64,000 nt of DNA. Source: Arthrobacter caoxuetaonis. GTDB lineage: Bacteria; Actinomycetota; Actinomycetes; Actinomycetales; Micrococcaceae. The notes beneath the pieces are model-generated. The model did not search any database and was not told the DNA's origin. It worked only from the letters and a program-made list of their open reading frames with translations. Positions 22,050-32,547 of the stretch are shown one piece after another (position 1 is the first letter of the stretch; each line of letters opens with the position of its first letter). The stretch lies in NCBI RefSeq assembly GCF_023921125.1, contig NZ_CP099466.1, positions 2,294,001 through 2,358,000 of the forward strand. Direction: 5' to 3'. A program made the translations under genes and the position numbers.

Positions 22050-24569
22050 ATGCTGCAGGTAGCCCTGGCGCAGGTGCGCCTGAACGCGCGCCGGTTCATC
22101 GCCGTCGCCGTGGCCGTGACGATCGCCGTCGGCTTCCTCACCGCCACATTGATCATCAACTCCTCCTCGAAAGCGTCCCTGACCCAGAGCGTTGGGCAGT
22201 CCTTTCGGAACGCAGACCTGGTGGTCTCCGCGAATTGGGACGAGGTAGCCGAATCGTTCCCCGTCCTGGACGACAGGATCGCAGACCTGGCCCGCAATAC
22301 GGACGGAGTTGCTGATGCCTACGCGGTCCGGGATGCTTCGGTAAGCGTCCGTGACGGGAACGGTACCTCCTATGCGCAGCTGTCGAACATCCCGGCTGAC
22401 GCTTCCCTGCTCCCGGTCGGCGTCGTGCAGGGCAGCTTGCCGGCACAGGCCGGTGACGTGGCGGTTGACCAGCAGACCGCCGACCGCCGGGGTATCACCC
22501 TCGGCTCGGTGCTGCCGGTGGCCGCAACCATGGATCCCGCGGAAGATGCCCCCGAAGCGGAACTGACTGTGACAGCACTGGTTGAGTCCTCCGTGGACCC
22601 GTCAATGACGGGGGCGGCACAGCTGTACGCAGTCGACACAACGGTCCTCGAGTACGCTGACGCCGAGCGCGGCTACAGCAGGATCCTGCTTGCCCTCGGC
22701 GACGACGCCTCCGGCGCTTCCGTACAATCCTCCCTCTCCGACGCACTTGCCGGTGCGGGCATCAGCTCCGTTTCGGTGCGGACCGTTGAGGAAGAAACCA
22801 CCGAGCTTATGGCCGGCCTCACCGACGGCCAGGACAGCCTGACCGTTATCCTGCTTGCCTTCGCAGCGGTCGCCCTGCTGGTCTGCGCCCTGGTCGTTTC
22901 AAACACTTTCTCGGTGCTGGTGGCCCAGCGCACCCGCGAGCTGGCCCTGCTGAGGTGCATCGGCGCCGGCCGGTCACAGATCCGCCGTTCCGTGCTCGTC
23001 GAAGCACTGCTGGTGGGGATCGTGTCCTCCGTCGCCGGTGTGCTGGCGGCGGTGGCCCTGGTGGGCGGAATCGTCGCTTACCTGCAGACCCTTCCGGAAA
23101 GCGGTTTCGCTACCCTCTCCGTTCCGCCGTCGGCGGTTGCCGCAGGCTTCGCTGCCGGCGTCATCCTCACTGTCCTTGCTGCACTGGTGCCTGCCCGCGC
23201 TGCTACCGCCGTCGCTCCGCTGGCCGCCCTGCGCCCGGCCGAGGACGTCCGCGCCGGTACCCGCAGGGGACGCGTCCGGCTGGTTTCCGGGCTGCTGCTG
23301 ATTGTGTCCGGCGCTGCGCTGCTGGCCTTGGGCGCCACCGACGGGGACCTGATCATCGCGCTTCCGGGCGGAATCCTCAGCTTCGTCGGAATCCTGATGT
23401 GCTCCACGCTTTTCATCCCGCCGCTGGTCCGCGCTGTTGGTTTCCTGGCCTCACCCTTGGGTGTTCCAGGCAAGCTGGCAGCCGTCAACGCAGTGCGGAA
23501 CCCGCAGCGGACGTCCGCGACCGCCTCGGCCCTGCTGATCGGCGTCACGCTCGTAGTCATGATGATGACAGGTGCCGCCACCACCAGGAGTGCCTTCAAC
23601 GACACACTCGCCGGCGAGTTCCCAGTGGACGTGACCGTCCGCGGAGCCATACCCGTTGAGTCGCCGTTCACCGGAAACGACGCGGCTGCCGCTGCCGCGG
23701 TGGAGAACGTGGAACAGGCAGCGTTCCTGCCGCTCGCCGGGCTGTTGGGCAGCGACGGGGAAGAAACCCCCGTCTATTCCCTTGATGCCGCTGACAGCTC
23801 CGTCCTGCTGGATGCCTCCATGGTCCCGGTGGACGGTGCCATCATGATGCCCCAGGGAACAGAGGCACAAACCGTCACAGTGCGGGGAGCCGCCGGGGAC
23901 GTGGAATTGGACGTTGTGACTTCGTCGAGCCGTTCCTTCCCCGCCCTCGTCTCAGCCGAGACGGCCCGGGCGCTGGGCGGTGTGCCGGAGCAGCAGACAC
24001 CGGAGCGCTTCCAGCCTCAGCCGCTGCTGTGGCTTGCCGTTGCCGATGGCCTGAACACCTCGCAGATCCTGGAACTCCAGTCGGCGCTTGCCGAGGCACT
24101 GAACATTGAGGAATACCAGATCATGGGTTCCGTCATCGAGCGGGCCGCCTACGAGCAGGTGATCGATGTCCTCCTCATGGTGGTCACGGGACTGCTGGGA
24201 GTCGCCGTCGTTATTGCCCTGGTGGGCGTGGCCAACACCCTTTCCCTCTCTGTGCTGGAGCGCACCCGGGAATCCTCCCTGCTGCGGGCCCTGGGACTGA
24301 CTAAACGCCAGCTGCGCGGGATGCTGGCGCTGGAAGCCGTGCTGATCGCGGGTGTCGCCGCGTTGTTCGGGATCGGACTCGGCGCGGTGTACGGATGGCT
24401 GGGTGCCCAGTCCGCGCTTGGTGCCTTCGCCGATGTGGCTCCGGTCCTGCCCTGGGCACAGCTGGGCGGTGTGCTGGCGGTGGCCCTGGTGGCCGGACTG
24501 GGGGCCTCGCTGCTTCCGGCTCGCCGGGCAGCGCGCCTGTCCCCCGTGGCCGGACTGGCAGCAGACTAG
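22050..24569 (+). CDS. FtsX-like ABC transporter permease
   Basis: The 839-residue membrane protein has two repeated FtsX/MacB units: an N-terminal helix, a large extracytoplasmic domain (residues ~40-240), three helices with SNTFSVLVAQRTRELALLR, then a second external domain (~480-670) and three final helices with GVANTLSLSVLERTRES. The duplication and length are typical of actinobacterial exporters partnered with the ATPase just upstream. Confidence 0.92.
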   Translation: MLQVALAQVRLNARRFIAVAVAVTIAVGFLTATLIINSSSKASLTQSVGQSFRNADLVVSANWDEVAESFPVLDDRIADLARNTDGVADAYAVRDASVSVRDGNGTSYAQLSNIPADASLLPVGVVQGSLPAQAGDVAVDQQTADRRGITLGSVLPVAATMDPAEDAPEAELTVTALVESSVDPSMTGAAQLYAVDTTVLEYADAERGYSRILLALGDDASGASVQSSLSDALAGAGISSVSVRTVEEETTELMAGLTDGQDSLTVILLAFAAVALLVCALVVSNTFSVLVAQRTRELALLRCIGAGRSQIRRSVLVEALLVGIVSSVAGVLAAVALVGGIVAYLQTLPESGFATLSVPPSAVAAGFAAGVILTVLAALVPARAATAVAPLAALRPAEDVRAGTRRGRVRLVSGLLLIVSGAALLALGATDGDLIIALPGGILSFVGILMCSTLFIPPLVRAVGFLASPLGVPGKLAAVNAVRNPQRTSATASALLIGVTLVVMMMTGAATTRSAFNDTLAGEFPVDVTVRGAIPVESPFTGNDAAAAAAVENVEQAAFLPLAGLLGSDGEETPVYSLDAADSSVLLDASMVPVDGAIMMPQGTEAQTVTVRGAAGDVELDVVTSSSRSFPALVSAETARALGGVPEQQTPERFQPQPLLWLAVADGLNTSQILELQSALAEALNIEEYQIMGSVIERAAYEQVIDVLLMVVTGLLGVAVVIALVGVANTLSLSVLERTRESSLLRALGLTKRQLRGMLALEAVLIAGVAALFGIGLGAVYGWLGAQSALGAFADVAPVLPWAQLGGVLAVALVAGLGASLLPARRAARLSPVAGLAAD

Positions 24570-24704
24570 CCGCATCTGCGGCAAGCGCGGGGCGGTGTCC
24601 ATTGGACGCCGCCTCGCGTTTTGTCCGTTGGATCTGCAAAGATACAAAGCACACTGACAATCCCGGCGCCACGCCGGCGTACCGGAAGCAGAGAAGGAGC
24701 CGCA

Positions 24705-25214
24705 ATGCCGCAGACAGCGACCGGGAGGACACCCCGTCACGAGTCACTGGCCGCCTACCTGGATGACCACCTTCTCGCCGCCGAAACCGGGGTCAGGCTT
24801 TTCAAGGCAGCCCGGAAGACGTGGGAGGGCACGGAGCACGAGTCGGTCTTTGCGCAGCTTGTCGAGCAGATCTCCGATGAGCGGGACGAGCTGGAAACGC
24901 TCATCCTGGCCCTTGGCTATCAGCGCAGCCAGATCAAGAAGGCCCTGGCATGGGTCGGGGCTGCCGTCGGCCGGACGGGCCCGATCAATCCGCTCAGCAC
25001 AGGCAGGGGTCCCACCGGACAGCTGGAGCTGGAAACCCTGCAGGCGATCGTGCGTGCCAAGGAATGCCTGTACCGGACGCTGCTGGTGCTTTCGGCCCAT
25101 GACCACCGGTTCCATGCCCCGCGGATCCGCGAGATGCTCGAGCTTGCCCAGCAGCAGCAGGATGCCGTGGCCAGGGTCATGGAGGAAACCGTTCCCGCCC
25201 GTTTCCTCACCTAG
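24705..25214 (+). CDS. Helical protein of unknown function (ferritin-like?)
   Basis: The 169-residue, all-helical protein is rich in Glu, Leu and Arg. LDDHLLAAETGVRLFKAARKTW, SVFAQLVEQISDERDELETLI and QAIVRAKECLYRTLLVL look like four packed helices, as in ferritin-like or DUF892-type proteins. Metal ligands cannot be assigned with confidence. The ATG at 24705 is chosen for the GAAGGAG upstream. It converges on metG, with a large palindrome between them. Confidence 0.65.
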   Translation: MPQTATGRTPRHESLAAYLDDHLLAAETGVRLFKAARKTWEGTEHESVFAQLVEQISDERDELETLILALGYQRSQIKKALAWVGAAVGRTGPINPLSTGRGPTGQLELETLQAIVRAKECLYRTLLVLSAHDHRFHAPRIREMLELAQQQQDAVARVMEETVPARFLT

Positions 25215-25235
25215 GCCCCCCGCCCAAAAAAACCA

Positions 25236-25293
25236 TCGAGAGGCCAGTTACGGCCCGTTTGGACGTCCAAACGGGCCGTAACTGGCCTCTCGA
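25236..25293. repeat. 58-bp perfect palindrome between convergent genes
   Basis: Two 29-base arms with no spacer meet at GGAC/GTCC near 25264-25265; the left arm begins TCGAGAGGCCAGTTACGG. It lies 21 bases after one stop and 24 bases before the other (metG). It could terminate both converging transcripts, but the perfect 29-base arms and lack of a loop are more than a terminator needs. It may be a REP-like dispersed element. Confidence 0.9.
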
Positions 25294-25317
25294 CGGTGCT
25301 GAAGGGGGTCGGCGGTG

Positions 25318-26877
25318 TTACTCCGCGGGTTCCTCGAACTTGGGGAAGATCGGTGCCGGCGCCGGAAGGGGCGTCCCGGCCACCAGCGGCGTGCCCAGGG
25401 CAGCGAACATGCGGGCGTCGCCCTCAGGCTGGCCCAGGACGTCGAGCAGCTTGCCGGCACTGCCCGGCATCACCGGCTGGATGAGGATGGCAACGATCCG
25501 CAGCACTTCAAGGGTCACGTAAAGCACGGTGTTCATGCGTTCGACGTCGGTCTTCCGCAGCACCCACGGCGCCTGCTCCGCGAAGTAGGCGTTGGTGTCG
25601 CCCAGAACCTTCCAAGTCGCCTCAAGGGCGCCGTGGAAGTCCTGTACGTCGTAGGCTTTACGGGAAGTTTCCAGCAGGCCGCGGGCAGCGGAGAGCAGCG
25701 CCTCGTCCTCGTCGGTGAAGTCCCCCGGCTGCGGGACAGCCGCGCCGCAGTTCTTGGCCACCATGGACAGCGACCGCTGGGCCAGGTTGCCCAGGTTGTT
25801 CGCAAGGTCGGAGTTCATCCGGCCCACCACGGCGTCGTGGCTGTAGGAGCCGTCGCCGCCGAAGGGCACCTCGCGCAGCAGGAAGAACCGCACGGAATCG
25901 AGTCCGTACTGGTCCGCCCATTCCTTGGGCGCCACCACGTTGCCCAGCGACTTGGACATCTTCACGCCCTTGTTGTGCAGGAAGCCGTGGATCATGACCC
26001 GCTTGGGCAGTTCAAGCCCTGCGGACATCAGGAAGGCCGGCCAGAAGATGGCGTGGAAGCGGGAGATGTCCTTGCCGATCACGTGGACGTCTGCCGGCCA
26101 GTACCTCTTGAAGGTTTCGCTCTCGGTATCGGGGAAGCCGACGCCGGTGAGGTAGTTGGTCAGGGCGTCCACCCACACATACATCACGTGGTCCGGGTTC
26201 CCCGGCACGGGAACGCCCCAGTCAAAGGTGGTGCGGGAGATCGAAAGGTCCTCCAGGCCTCCCTTCACGAAGCTAATCACTTCGTTGAAGCGGGAGCGCG
26301 GGGCGGCGAACTCCGGCTGGGATTCGTACAGGGCCAGGAGCTTGTCCTGGTAGTTGGAGAGGCGGAAGAAGTAGCTTTCCTCCTCCGTCCAGGTCACTTC
26401 GGTGTCCGTCTCCTTGGAGTAGCGGATCCCGTCTTCGCGGACTTCGGTTTCGTCTTCGCTGTAGTACGCCTCGTCGCGTACGGAGTACCAGCCGGAGTAC
26501 TTGGAGAGGTAGATGTCCCCGTTCTCCTCCATCCGCTTCCAGATCGCCTGCGCAGCGGCGTAGTGATCGGCGTCGGTGGTGCGGATGAACCGGTCGTAGG
26601 AGGTCCCCATGTCCGCTTCCATCTGCTTGAAGGCGGCCGAGTTGCGGTCCGCGAGTTCCTTCGCGGTAATGCCTTCCTTATCCGCGGACTGCTGCATCTT
26701 CAGGCCATGCTCGTCTGTGCCCGTCATAAAGAACACGTCGAAGCCGTCGAGCCGCTTGAAGCGGGCCATGGCGTCGGTAGCGATGTGCTCGTAGGCGTGC
26801 CCGATGTGGGGTTCGCCGTTGGGGTAGGAGATAGCGGTGGTGATGTAGAACGGGGTCTTGGAATCGGAAGAAGTCAC
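25318..26877 (-). CDS. metG: Methionyl-tRNA synthetase
   Basis: The 519-residue class I synthetase charges tRNA-Met. It has the HIGH motif in [14 protein letters not shown] near residue 20, [25 protein letters not shown] and the KMSKS loop [12 protein letters not shown] near residue 310, then the helical anticodon domain. There is no zinc-knuckle insert or C-terminal dimerisation domain, as is usual for the short actinobacterial form. A hairpin lies between its start and the permease gene upstream. Confidence 0.97.
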   Translation of the reverse strand: MTSSDSKTPFYITTAISYPNGEPHIGHAYEHIATDAMARFKRLDGFDVFFMTGTDEHGLKMQQSADKEGITAKELADRNSAAFKQMEADMGTSYDRFIRTTDADHYAAAQAIWKRMEENGDIYLSKYSGWYSVRDEAYYSEDETEVREDGIRYSKETDTEVTWTEEESYFFRLSNYQDKLLALYESQPEFAAPRSRFNEVISFVKGGLEDLSISRTTFDWGVPVPGNPDHVMYVWVDALTNYLTGVGFPDTESETFKRYWPADVHVIGKDISRFHAIFWPAFLMSAGLELPKRVMIHGFLHNKGVKMSKSLGNVVAPKEWADQYGLDSVRFFLLREVPFGGDGSYSHDAVVGRMNSDLANNLGNLAQRSLSMVAKNCGAAVPQPGDFTDEDEALLSAARGLLETSRKAYDVQDFHGALEATWKVLGDTNAYFAEQAPWVLRKTDVERMNTVLYVTLEVLRIVAILIQPVMPGSAGKLLDVLGQPEGDARMFAALGTPLVAGTPLPAPAPIFPKFEEPAE

Positions 26878-26916
26878 ATAAGAAAATTACCCTGTTTCCG
26901 CAGTCCTTGTCGCTTT

Positions 26917-26947
26917 GTGCCCTCCGGGCCCAGGAGGCCCGGAGGCA
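26917..26947 (-). terminator. Terminator-like hairpin after ABC permease gene
   Basis: GTGCC-CTCCGGGCC pairs with GGCCCGGAGGCAC with one bulged base. It lies 15 bases beyond the permease stop on the minus strand and separates it from metG. Confidence 0.6.
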
Positions 26948-26961
26948 CAGGACTGTCCCGG

Positions 26962-28329
26962 TCAGTCGGTTCCGCCGTCCAGTACCGCACTAAGCACCGG
27001 ACCGGTGGTAGCAAGTCCTGCCCGCACCAGCCCGATTCCGGCCGCAACGGACCCGGCCAGGAATGCCATGGAGACCGGAGCGAACAGCAGGGCCGCCCCC
27101 GTCAGGGGGAACAGCAGCGCCGCCGATACCGCAGCGGACCCGACGCTGACCAGGAGCACCGGCTGCATAACGGCTCCGATCCGCGCGGAGTCAATCACGT
27201 CCCTGGGCATGCCCATCCGGTCCAGGCTGCGGTACAGCTCTGCACGGTCCAGGACCGTTGCGGCCTGGTTGATGCCGGCCGAGCAGGCCACCATCAGGAA
27301 TCCGGCGATGACGGTGATGAAGACACCTGTCATCACGTCCTGGAGCAGGAAGTCTTCCGGGCCCTCGGCCTGCGCGGTCTGCAGGAGGGCAGCGCCGGCT
27401 CCGACAATGACCGCTGTGAAGCAGACCATGGAGAGTGCACTGACCTGCCGCCAGGCGGCTTTGGGTGCGTCCAGCACAATGCGGGCGGCAAGCAGTGCCT
27501 GCGGTGTTTTGGCCCGCCGCAGCCGCCACTTGGCGGAACTGGCTACCAGCCAGGGACCGACCAGGTTCAGGACGGACATCCCGGCGGCGAACACACCGAA
27601 GATGATCACGATGCCTATGACGGGTCCGGCGCCGGGGATTATCAGGGCCAGGATGCAGACGCCGACGACCGCGGCTGCAATGCCTGCGCGTGACCAGTGG
27701 ACCTTCTGTGCAGCGGAGCGGGTGCGAACTCCCAGTGGAGAAATCACTACCCGGCGCAGGCTGATAACGGAACTGACGACGGCGAGGATCACCACCGCTG
27801 CCACGGCCAGGGCTCCCGCAAGCGGATGCAGCCAGTAGGCCGAGCCGAGCGGAGCGCCGCGGAAATGGATGAGCGCAACGAACGGCGCAAGGACCAAGTA
27901 GCCGGCTACTCCCGCCACCGCTCCTGCAAATGCCTGAACAGCAGCCTCCACGACTGCCACCCGGCGCACCGTTTGGGCGGAGGCGCCGAGCAGCCGCAGG
28001 GTTGACAGATGCTCATCACGGCGCCGGGCGGAGAGCCGTGCTGCCGAACCTCCCAGGGTGAACAGTGGCAGCACCAGCAGGATGAGCGCGAAACTGGCCA
28101 GGAGCAGGTAGAAGTCGCCTTCCTCGTCTCCCCATTGCAGGAAGGACAAGGCGCCGGCAAGGACGGTAAGCAGCAGCGTGGTGACCACAGCGAAGGACGC
28201 CGCCGGCAGGACCCCAGCAGTCCGTCCGGATGTGCCGGGCCGGTTCAGCAGCCAGACAATGCGCAGCGGAACGTCCCACCCGGAGCTTGCAGCCCGGGCC
28301 ACTATGGAAGGGGCGTACTGCGCACTCAT
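26962..28329 (-). CDS. FtsX-like ABC transporter permease
   Basis: The 455-residue membrane protein has about ten hydrophobic segments and the FtsX-like pattern with ARRRDEHLSTLRLLGASAQTVRRVAVVEA after the second helix pair. It lacks the large extracytoplasmic domain of MacB. It overlaps the ATP-binding gene by four bases (ATGA), so the two subunits are coupled. Probable efflux or lipid/peptide export; substrate unknown. Confidence 0.85.
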   Translation of the reverse strand: MSAQYAPSIVARAASSGWDVPLRIVWLLNRPGTSGRTAGVLPAASFAVVTTLLLTVLAGALSFLQWGDEEGDFYLLLASFALILLVLPLFTLGGSAARLSARRRDEHLSTLRLLGASAQTVRRVAVVEAAVQAFAGAVAGVAGYLVLAPFVALIHFRGAPLGSAYWLHPLAGALAVAAVVILAVVSSVISLRRVVISPLGVRTRSAAQKVHWSRAGIAAAVVGVCILALIIPGAGPVIGIVIIFGVFAAGMSVLNLVGPWLVASSAKWRLRRAKTPQALLAARIVLDAPKAAWRQVSALSMVCFTAVIVGAGAALLQTAQAEGPEDFLLQDVMTGVFITVIAGFLMVACSAGINQAATVLDRAELYRSLDRMGMPRDVIDSARIGAVMQPVLLVSVGSAAVSAALLFPLTGAALLFAPVSMAFLAGSVAAGIGLVRAGLATTGPVLSAVLDGGTD

Positions 28330-29039
28330 CGCAGGATCCCGGCGGCGCCAGCGGTGTCAGCCACGATCCGGCCGTCAGCCAGGGTGATGGTCCGCCCGCA
28401 CCAGGCAGCAACTGACGGATCATGGGTAACAACAACCAGCGTCTTGCCGGCGTTGACGGTTGACTCCAGCAGCACCTGCATAACCTCCGCGGAGGTACGC
28501 GAATCCAGCGCACCGGTAGGTTCATCGGCAAACAGGACCTGGGCGCCGCTGACCTGGGCGCGGGCAATGGCAACCCGCTGGGCCTGGCCGCCGGAAAGCT
28601 CACCGATCCGGCGCTGCTCCATGCCGGCCAGGCCAAGCCGTGCCAGCCAGGCCGCCGCTGAATCTTCAGCAGCGGCCCGCGGAACGCCGTTGAGCATCAG
28701 GGCCATCGCAACGTTCTCCCCGGCGGTCAGCTCTGGGATGAGCAGTCCCTGCTGGAACACAAAACCAAAGTCCCGGCGCCGCAGGAGCGAACGGCCGGCG
28801 TCGTCCAGGGTAGTGATATCCCCCTGCACGGAAGGGAGCCGGAGCAGCACCGAGCCGCTGTCCGGCAGGACAATCCCGGCCAGGCAGTGCAGCAGGGTGG
28901 TTTTGCCGGAGCCGGAGGCACCCATGACGGCCACCGACTCCCCCGCCCTGATCAAGGCTGATACCCCGTCAAGCGCAGTGGTGCTGCCGTAGGTTTTTCT
29001 CAGGTTGTGGGCGCTCAGGACAGGCGTATCTGCAATCAT
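28326..29039 (-). CDS. ABC transporter ATP-binding protein
   Basis: The 237-residue ATPase has Walker A GASGSGKTTL, Q loop VFQQGLLIPELTAGENV, signature LSGGQAQRVAIARA, Walker B VLFADEPTGALD and switch THDPS, all intact. It belongs to the MacB/LolD-like class. The ATG at 29039 fits the conserved N-terminus (VLSAHNLRKTYG); the frame is open further upstream without a site. It precedes and overlaps its permease gene. Confidence 0.9.
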   Translation of the reverse strand: MIADTPVLSAHNLRKTYGSTTALDGVSALIRAGESVAVMGASGSGKTTLLHCLAGIVLPDSGSVLLRLPSVQGDITTLDDAGRSLLRRRDFGFVFQQGLLIPELTAGENVAMALMLNGVPRAAAEDSAAAWLARLGLAGMEQRRIGELSGGQAQRVAIARAQVSGAQVLFADEPTGALDSRTSAEVMQVLLESTVNAGKTLVVVTHDPSVAAWCGRTITLADGRIVADTAGAAGILR

Positions 29040-29158
29040 GCATCCAGTCTCCGCCGGCAGGCCCGGTCGGCGCGTCGGCTTCCGGCATGAACCCGGTTCC
29101 GGCGCCGTCGTACTGCGGGTGGAGGCCGGGATCCGCGGGGTACCTCCCCGGATGCACA

Positions 29159-29187
29159 GAAGGCCGGCCCCGCCGGGACCGGCCTTC
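29159..29187 (-). terminator. Terminator-like hairpin after serA
   Basis: GAAGGCCGG pairs with CCGGCCTTC, with extra pairing inside the loop, 17 bases after the serA stop on the minus strand. The rest of 29040-29203 holds nothing else recognised. Confidence 0.6.
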
Positions 29188-29203
29188 CCCAACCCGCAGC
29201 AGG

Positions 29204-30799
29204 TTAGTCCTGCAGGTCCACTTCCCGTGCCACGGTTGCACCGATGGCGTCGCGGACGGACTCAAGTACGTCCTGCGGCACGGAGGAATCCACCGTCAGC
29301 AGCGACAGCGCCTGGCCGCCCTCGGAGTTGCGGGCCACCTGCATGCCGGCGATGTTGACGTCCGCTTCGCCCAGTATCCGGCCCAGGGCGCCGATGACGC
29401 CGGGACGGTCCTGGTAGATCAGCACCAGCAGGTGTTCGCTGATCGGGATTTCCAGGTCGTAGCCGTTGACGCCGACGAGCTTCTGGATCTGCTTCGGGCC
29501 GGTCAGCGTGCCGGAGACCTCCAGCTGGGTGCCGTCGGAGAGCGCGCCGCGGATGGTGAGCAGGTTGCGGTAATCATCGACATCGGGCGTGGTGATCAGG
29601 CGGACGGCGATGCCGCGCTGTTCGGCGAGCACCGGAGCGTTCACGTAGGAGACCTGCTCCGAGACGATGTCCGTGAAGATGCCCTTCAGCGCTGCCAGTT
29701 CCAGTGCCTTGACGTCCAGGGACGCGATCTCGCCGGCCACCTCGATGTCGATGGCGGTCACGGAGTCGGAGGACAGCGCAGTGAAGATCCGACCCAGCTT
29801 CTCGATCAGCGGGATACCCGGGCGGACGTCCTCGGCGATCACGCCGCCGGCGACGTTTACGGCGTCGGGCACCAGTTCGCCGGCAAGTGCCAGGCGGACC
29901 GACTTGGCGACCGAGATTCCGGCCTTCTCCTGGGCTTCGTCCGTGGAAGCGCCCAGGTGCGGGGTCACGATGACGTTGTCCAGTGCCATGAACGGCAGGT
30001 CGGTGCTGGGTTCCTTGACGAAGACGTCGACGCCGGCGCCGGCGATCTTGCCCTCGGTCAGGGCCGTGTACAGGGCCTCTTCATCCACGAGGCCGCCGCG
30101 GGCGACGTTGATGACGTAGGCGGTGTCCTTCATCTTCTCGAACGCTTCGGCGCCGAGCATGCCCAGGGTTTCGGGGGTCTTGGGCATGTGGATCGTGACG
30201 AAGTCCGACTGCTCCAGCAGCTCGTCCAGGGTGACCAGCTTGACGTTCAGCTGGGCGGCGCGGGCGGAGGTGATGTACGGGTCATACGCCAGGACCTCGG
30301 TGCCGAAGCCCTGCACGCGGGCGGCAACCAGGGCGCCGATGCGGCCCAGGCCGATGATGCCGACCTTCTTTTCGAACAGCTCGGTGCCGCTGTACTTCGA
30401 GCGCTTCCATTCCCCGCCCTTGAGGGCGCTGGAGGCCTGCGGAATGTGGCGGGCCAGGGAAAGGATGTGGCCTACGGTCAGTTCAGCGGCGGAAATGATG
30501 TTCGACGTCGGTGCGTTGACGACCATGACGCCGGCCTGCGTGGCCGAACGGATGTCAACGTTGTCCAGACCCACGCCGGCACGGGCAATGACCTTGAGTT
30601 TCTTGGCAGCCGCAATCGCTTCGGCGTCGACCTGGGTGGCTGAGCGCACCAGGATAGCGTCGACGTCCTCAATGGCGGACAGCAGCTGGGAACGGTCTGC
30701 TCCATCGGTCTGGCGGATCTCGAAATCGGGGCCGAGGGCCTCAACCGTGGCCGGGGAGAGTTCCTCCGCGAGGAGTACTACTGGTTTGGTGGCAGTCAC
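29204..30799 (-). CDS. serA: D-3-phosphoglycerate dehydrogenase
   Basis: The 531-residue enzyme oxidises 3-phosphoglycerate with NAD, the first step of serine synthesis. The catalytic domain has VIARAGVGLDNVD, the nucleotide fold GIIGLGRIGALVA near residue 150, VARGGLVDEEAL and VVTPHLGASTDEAQ with the catalytic His. An intervening domain and a C-terminal ACT domain (LLVLIYQDRPGVIGALGR) bring it to the long actinobacterial type, which serine inhibits. The start is a GTG at 30799 with AGAGG upstream. It follows ilvC on the same strand but a hairpin lies between. Confidence 0.95.
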   Translation of the reverse strand: MTATKPVVLLAEELSPATVEALGPDFEIRQTDGADRSQLLSAIEDVDAILVRSATQVDAEAIAAAKKLKVIARAGVGLDNVDIRSATQAGVMVVNAPTSNIISAAELTVGHILSLARHIPQASSALKGGEWKRSKYSGTELFEKKVGIIGLGRIGALVAARVQGFGTEVLAYDPYITSARAAQLNVKLVTLDELLEQSDFVTIHMPKTPETLGMLGAEAFEKMKDTAYVINVARGGLVDEEALYTALTEGKIAGAGVDVFVKEPSTDLPFMALDNVIVTPHLGASTDEAQEKAGISVAKSVRLALAGELVPDAVNVAGGVIAEDVRPGIPLIEKLGRIFTALSSDSVTAIDIEVAGEIASLDVKALELAALKGIFTDIVSEQVSYVNAPVLAEQRGIAVRLITTPDVDDYRNLLTIRGALSDGTQLEVSGTLTGPKQIQKLVGVNGYDLEIPISEHLLVLIYQDRPGVIGALGRILGEADVNIAGMQVARNSEGGQALSLLTVDSSVPQDVLESVRDAIGATVAREVDLQD

Positions 30800-30848
30800 C
30801 GATGACCTCTTTAGCTGTGTGTCGATGTGGTTTTGGGTATTTCACGCC

Positions 30849-30880
30849 GGAGGCCGGACCCTGTGCAGGGCCCGGCCTCC
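30849..30880 (-). terminator. Terminator-like hairpin between ilvC and serA
   Basis: GGAGGCCGG pairs with CCGGCCTCC around a partly paired CCCTG/CAGGG interior, about 80 bases after the ilvC stop. It would end the ilvBNC transcript, perhaps incompletely. Confidence 0.6.
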
Positions 30881-30957
30881 TTACCGAAACGGCTTGCTAT
30901 TTAAGCGTAACGCCCGGGTTCGGACACGAATAATCCGTGTCTTTGTTACTGGCGCAA

Positions 30958-32543
<1,586 letters not shown>

Positions 32544-32547
32544 GTCC

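Noticed and set aside
25315..27693. A 792-codon open frame on the plus strand
   Set aside because: It is the complement of metG and part of the ABC permease gene, both with clear family motifs.
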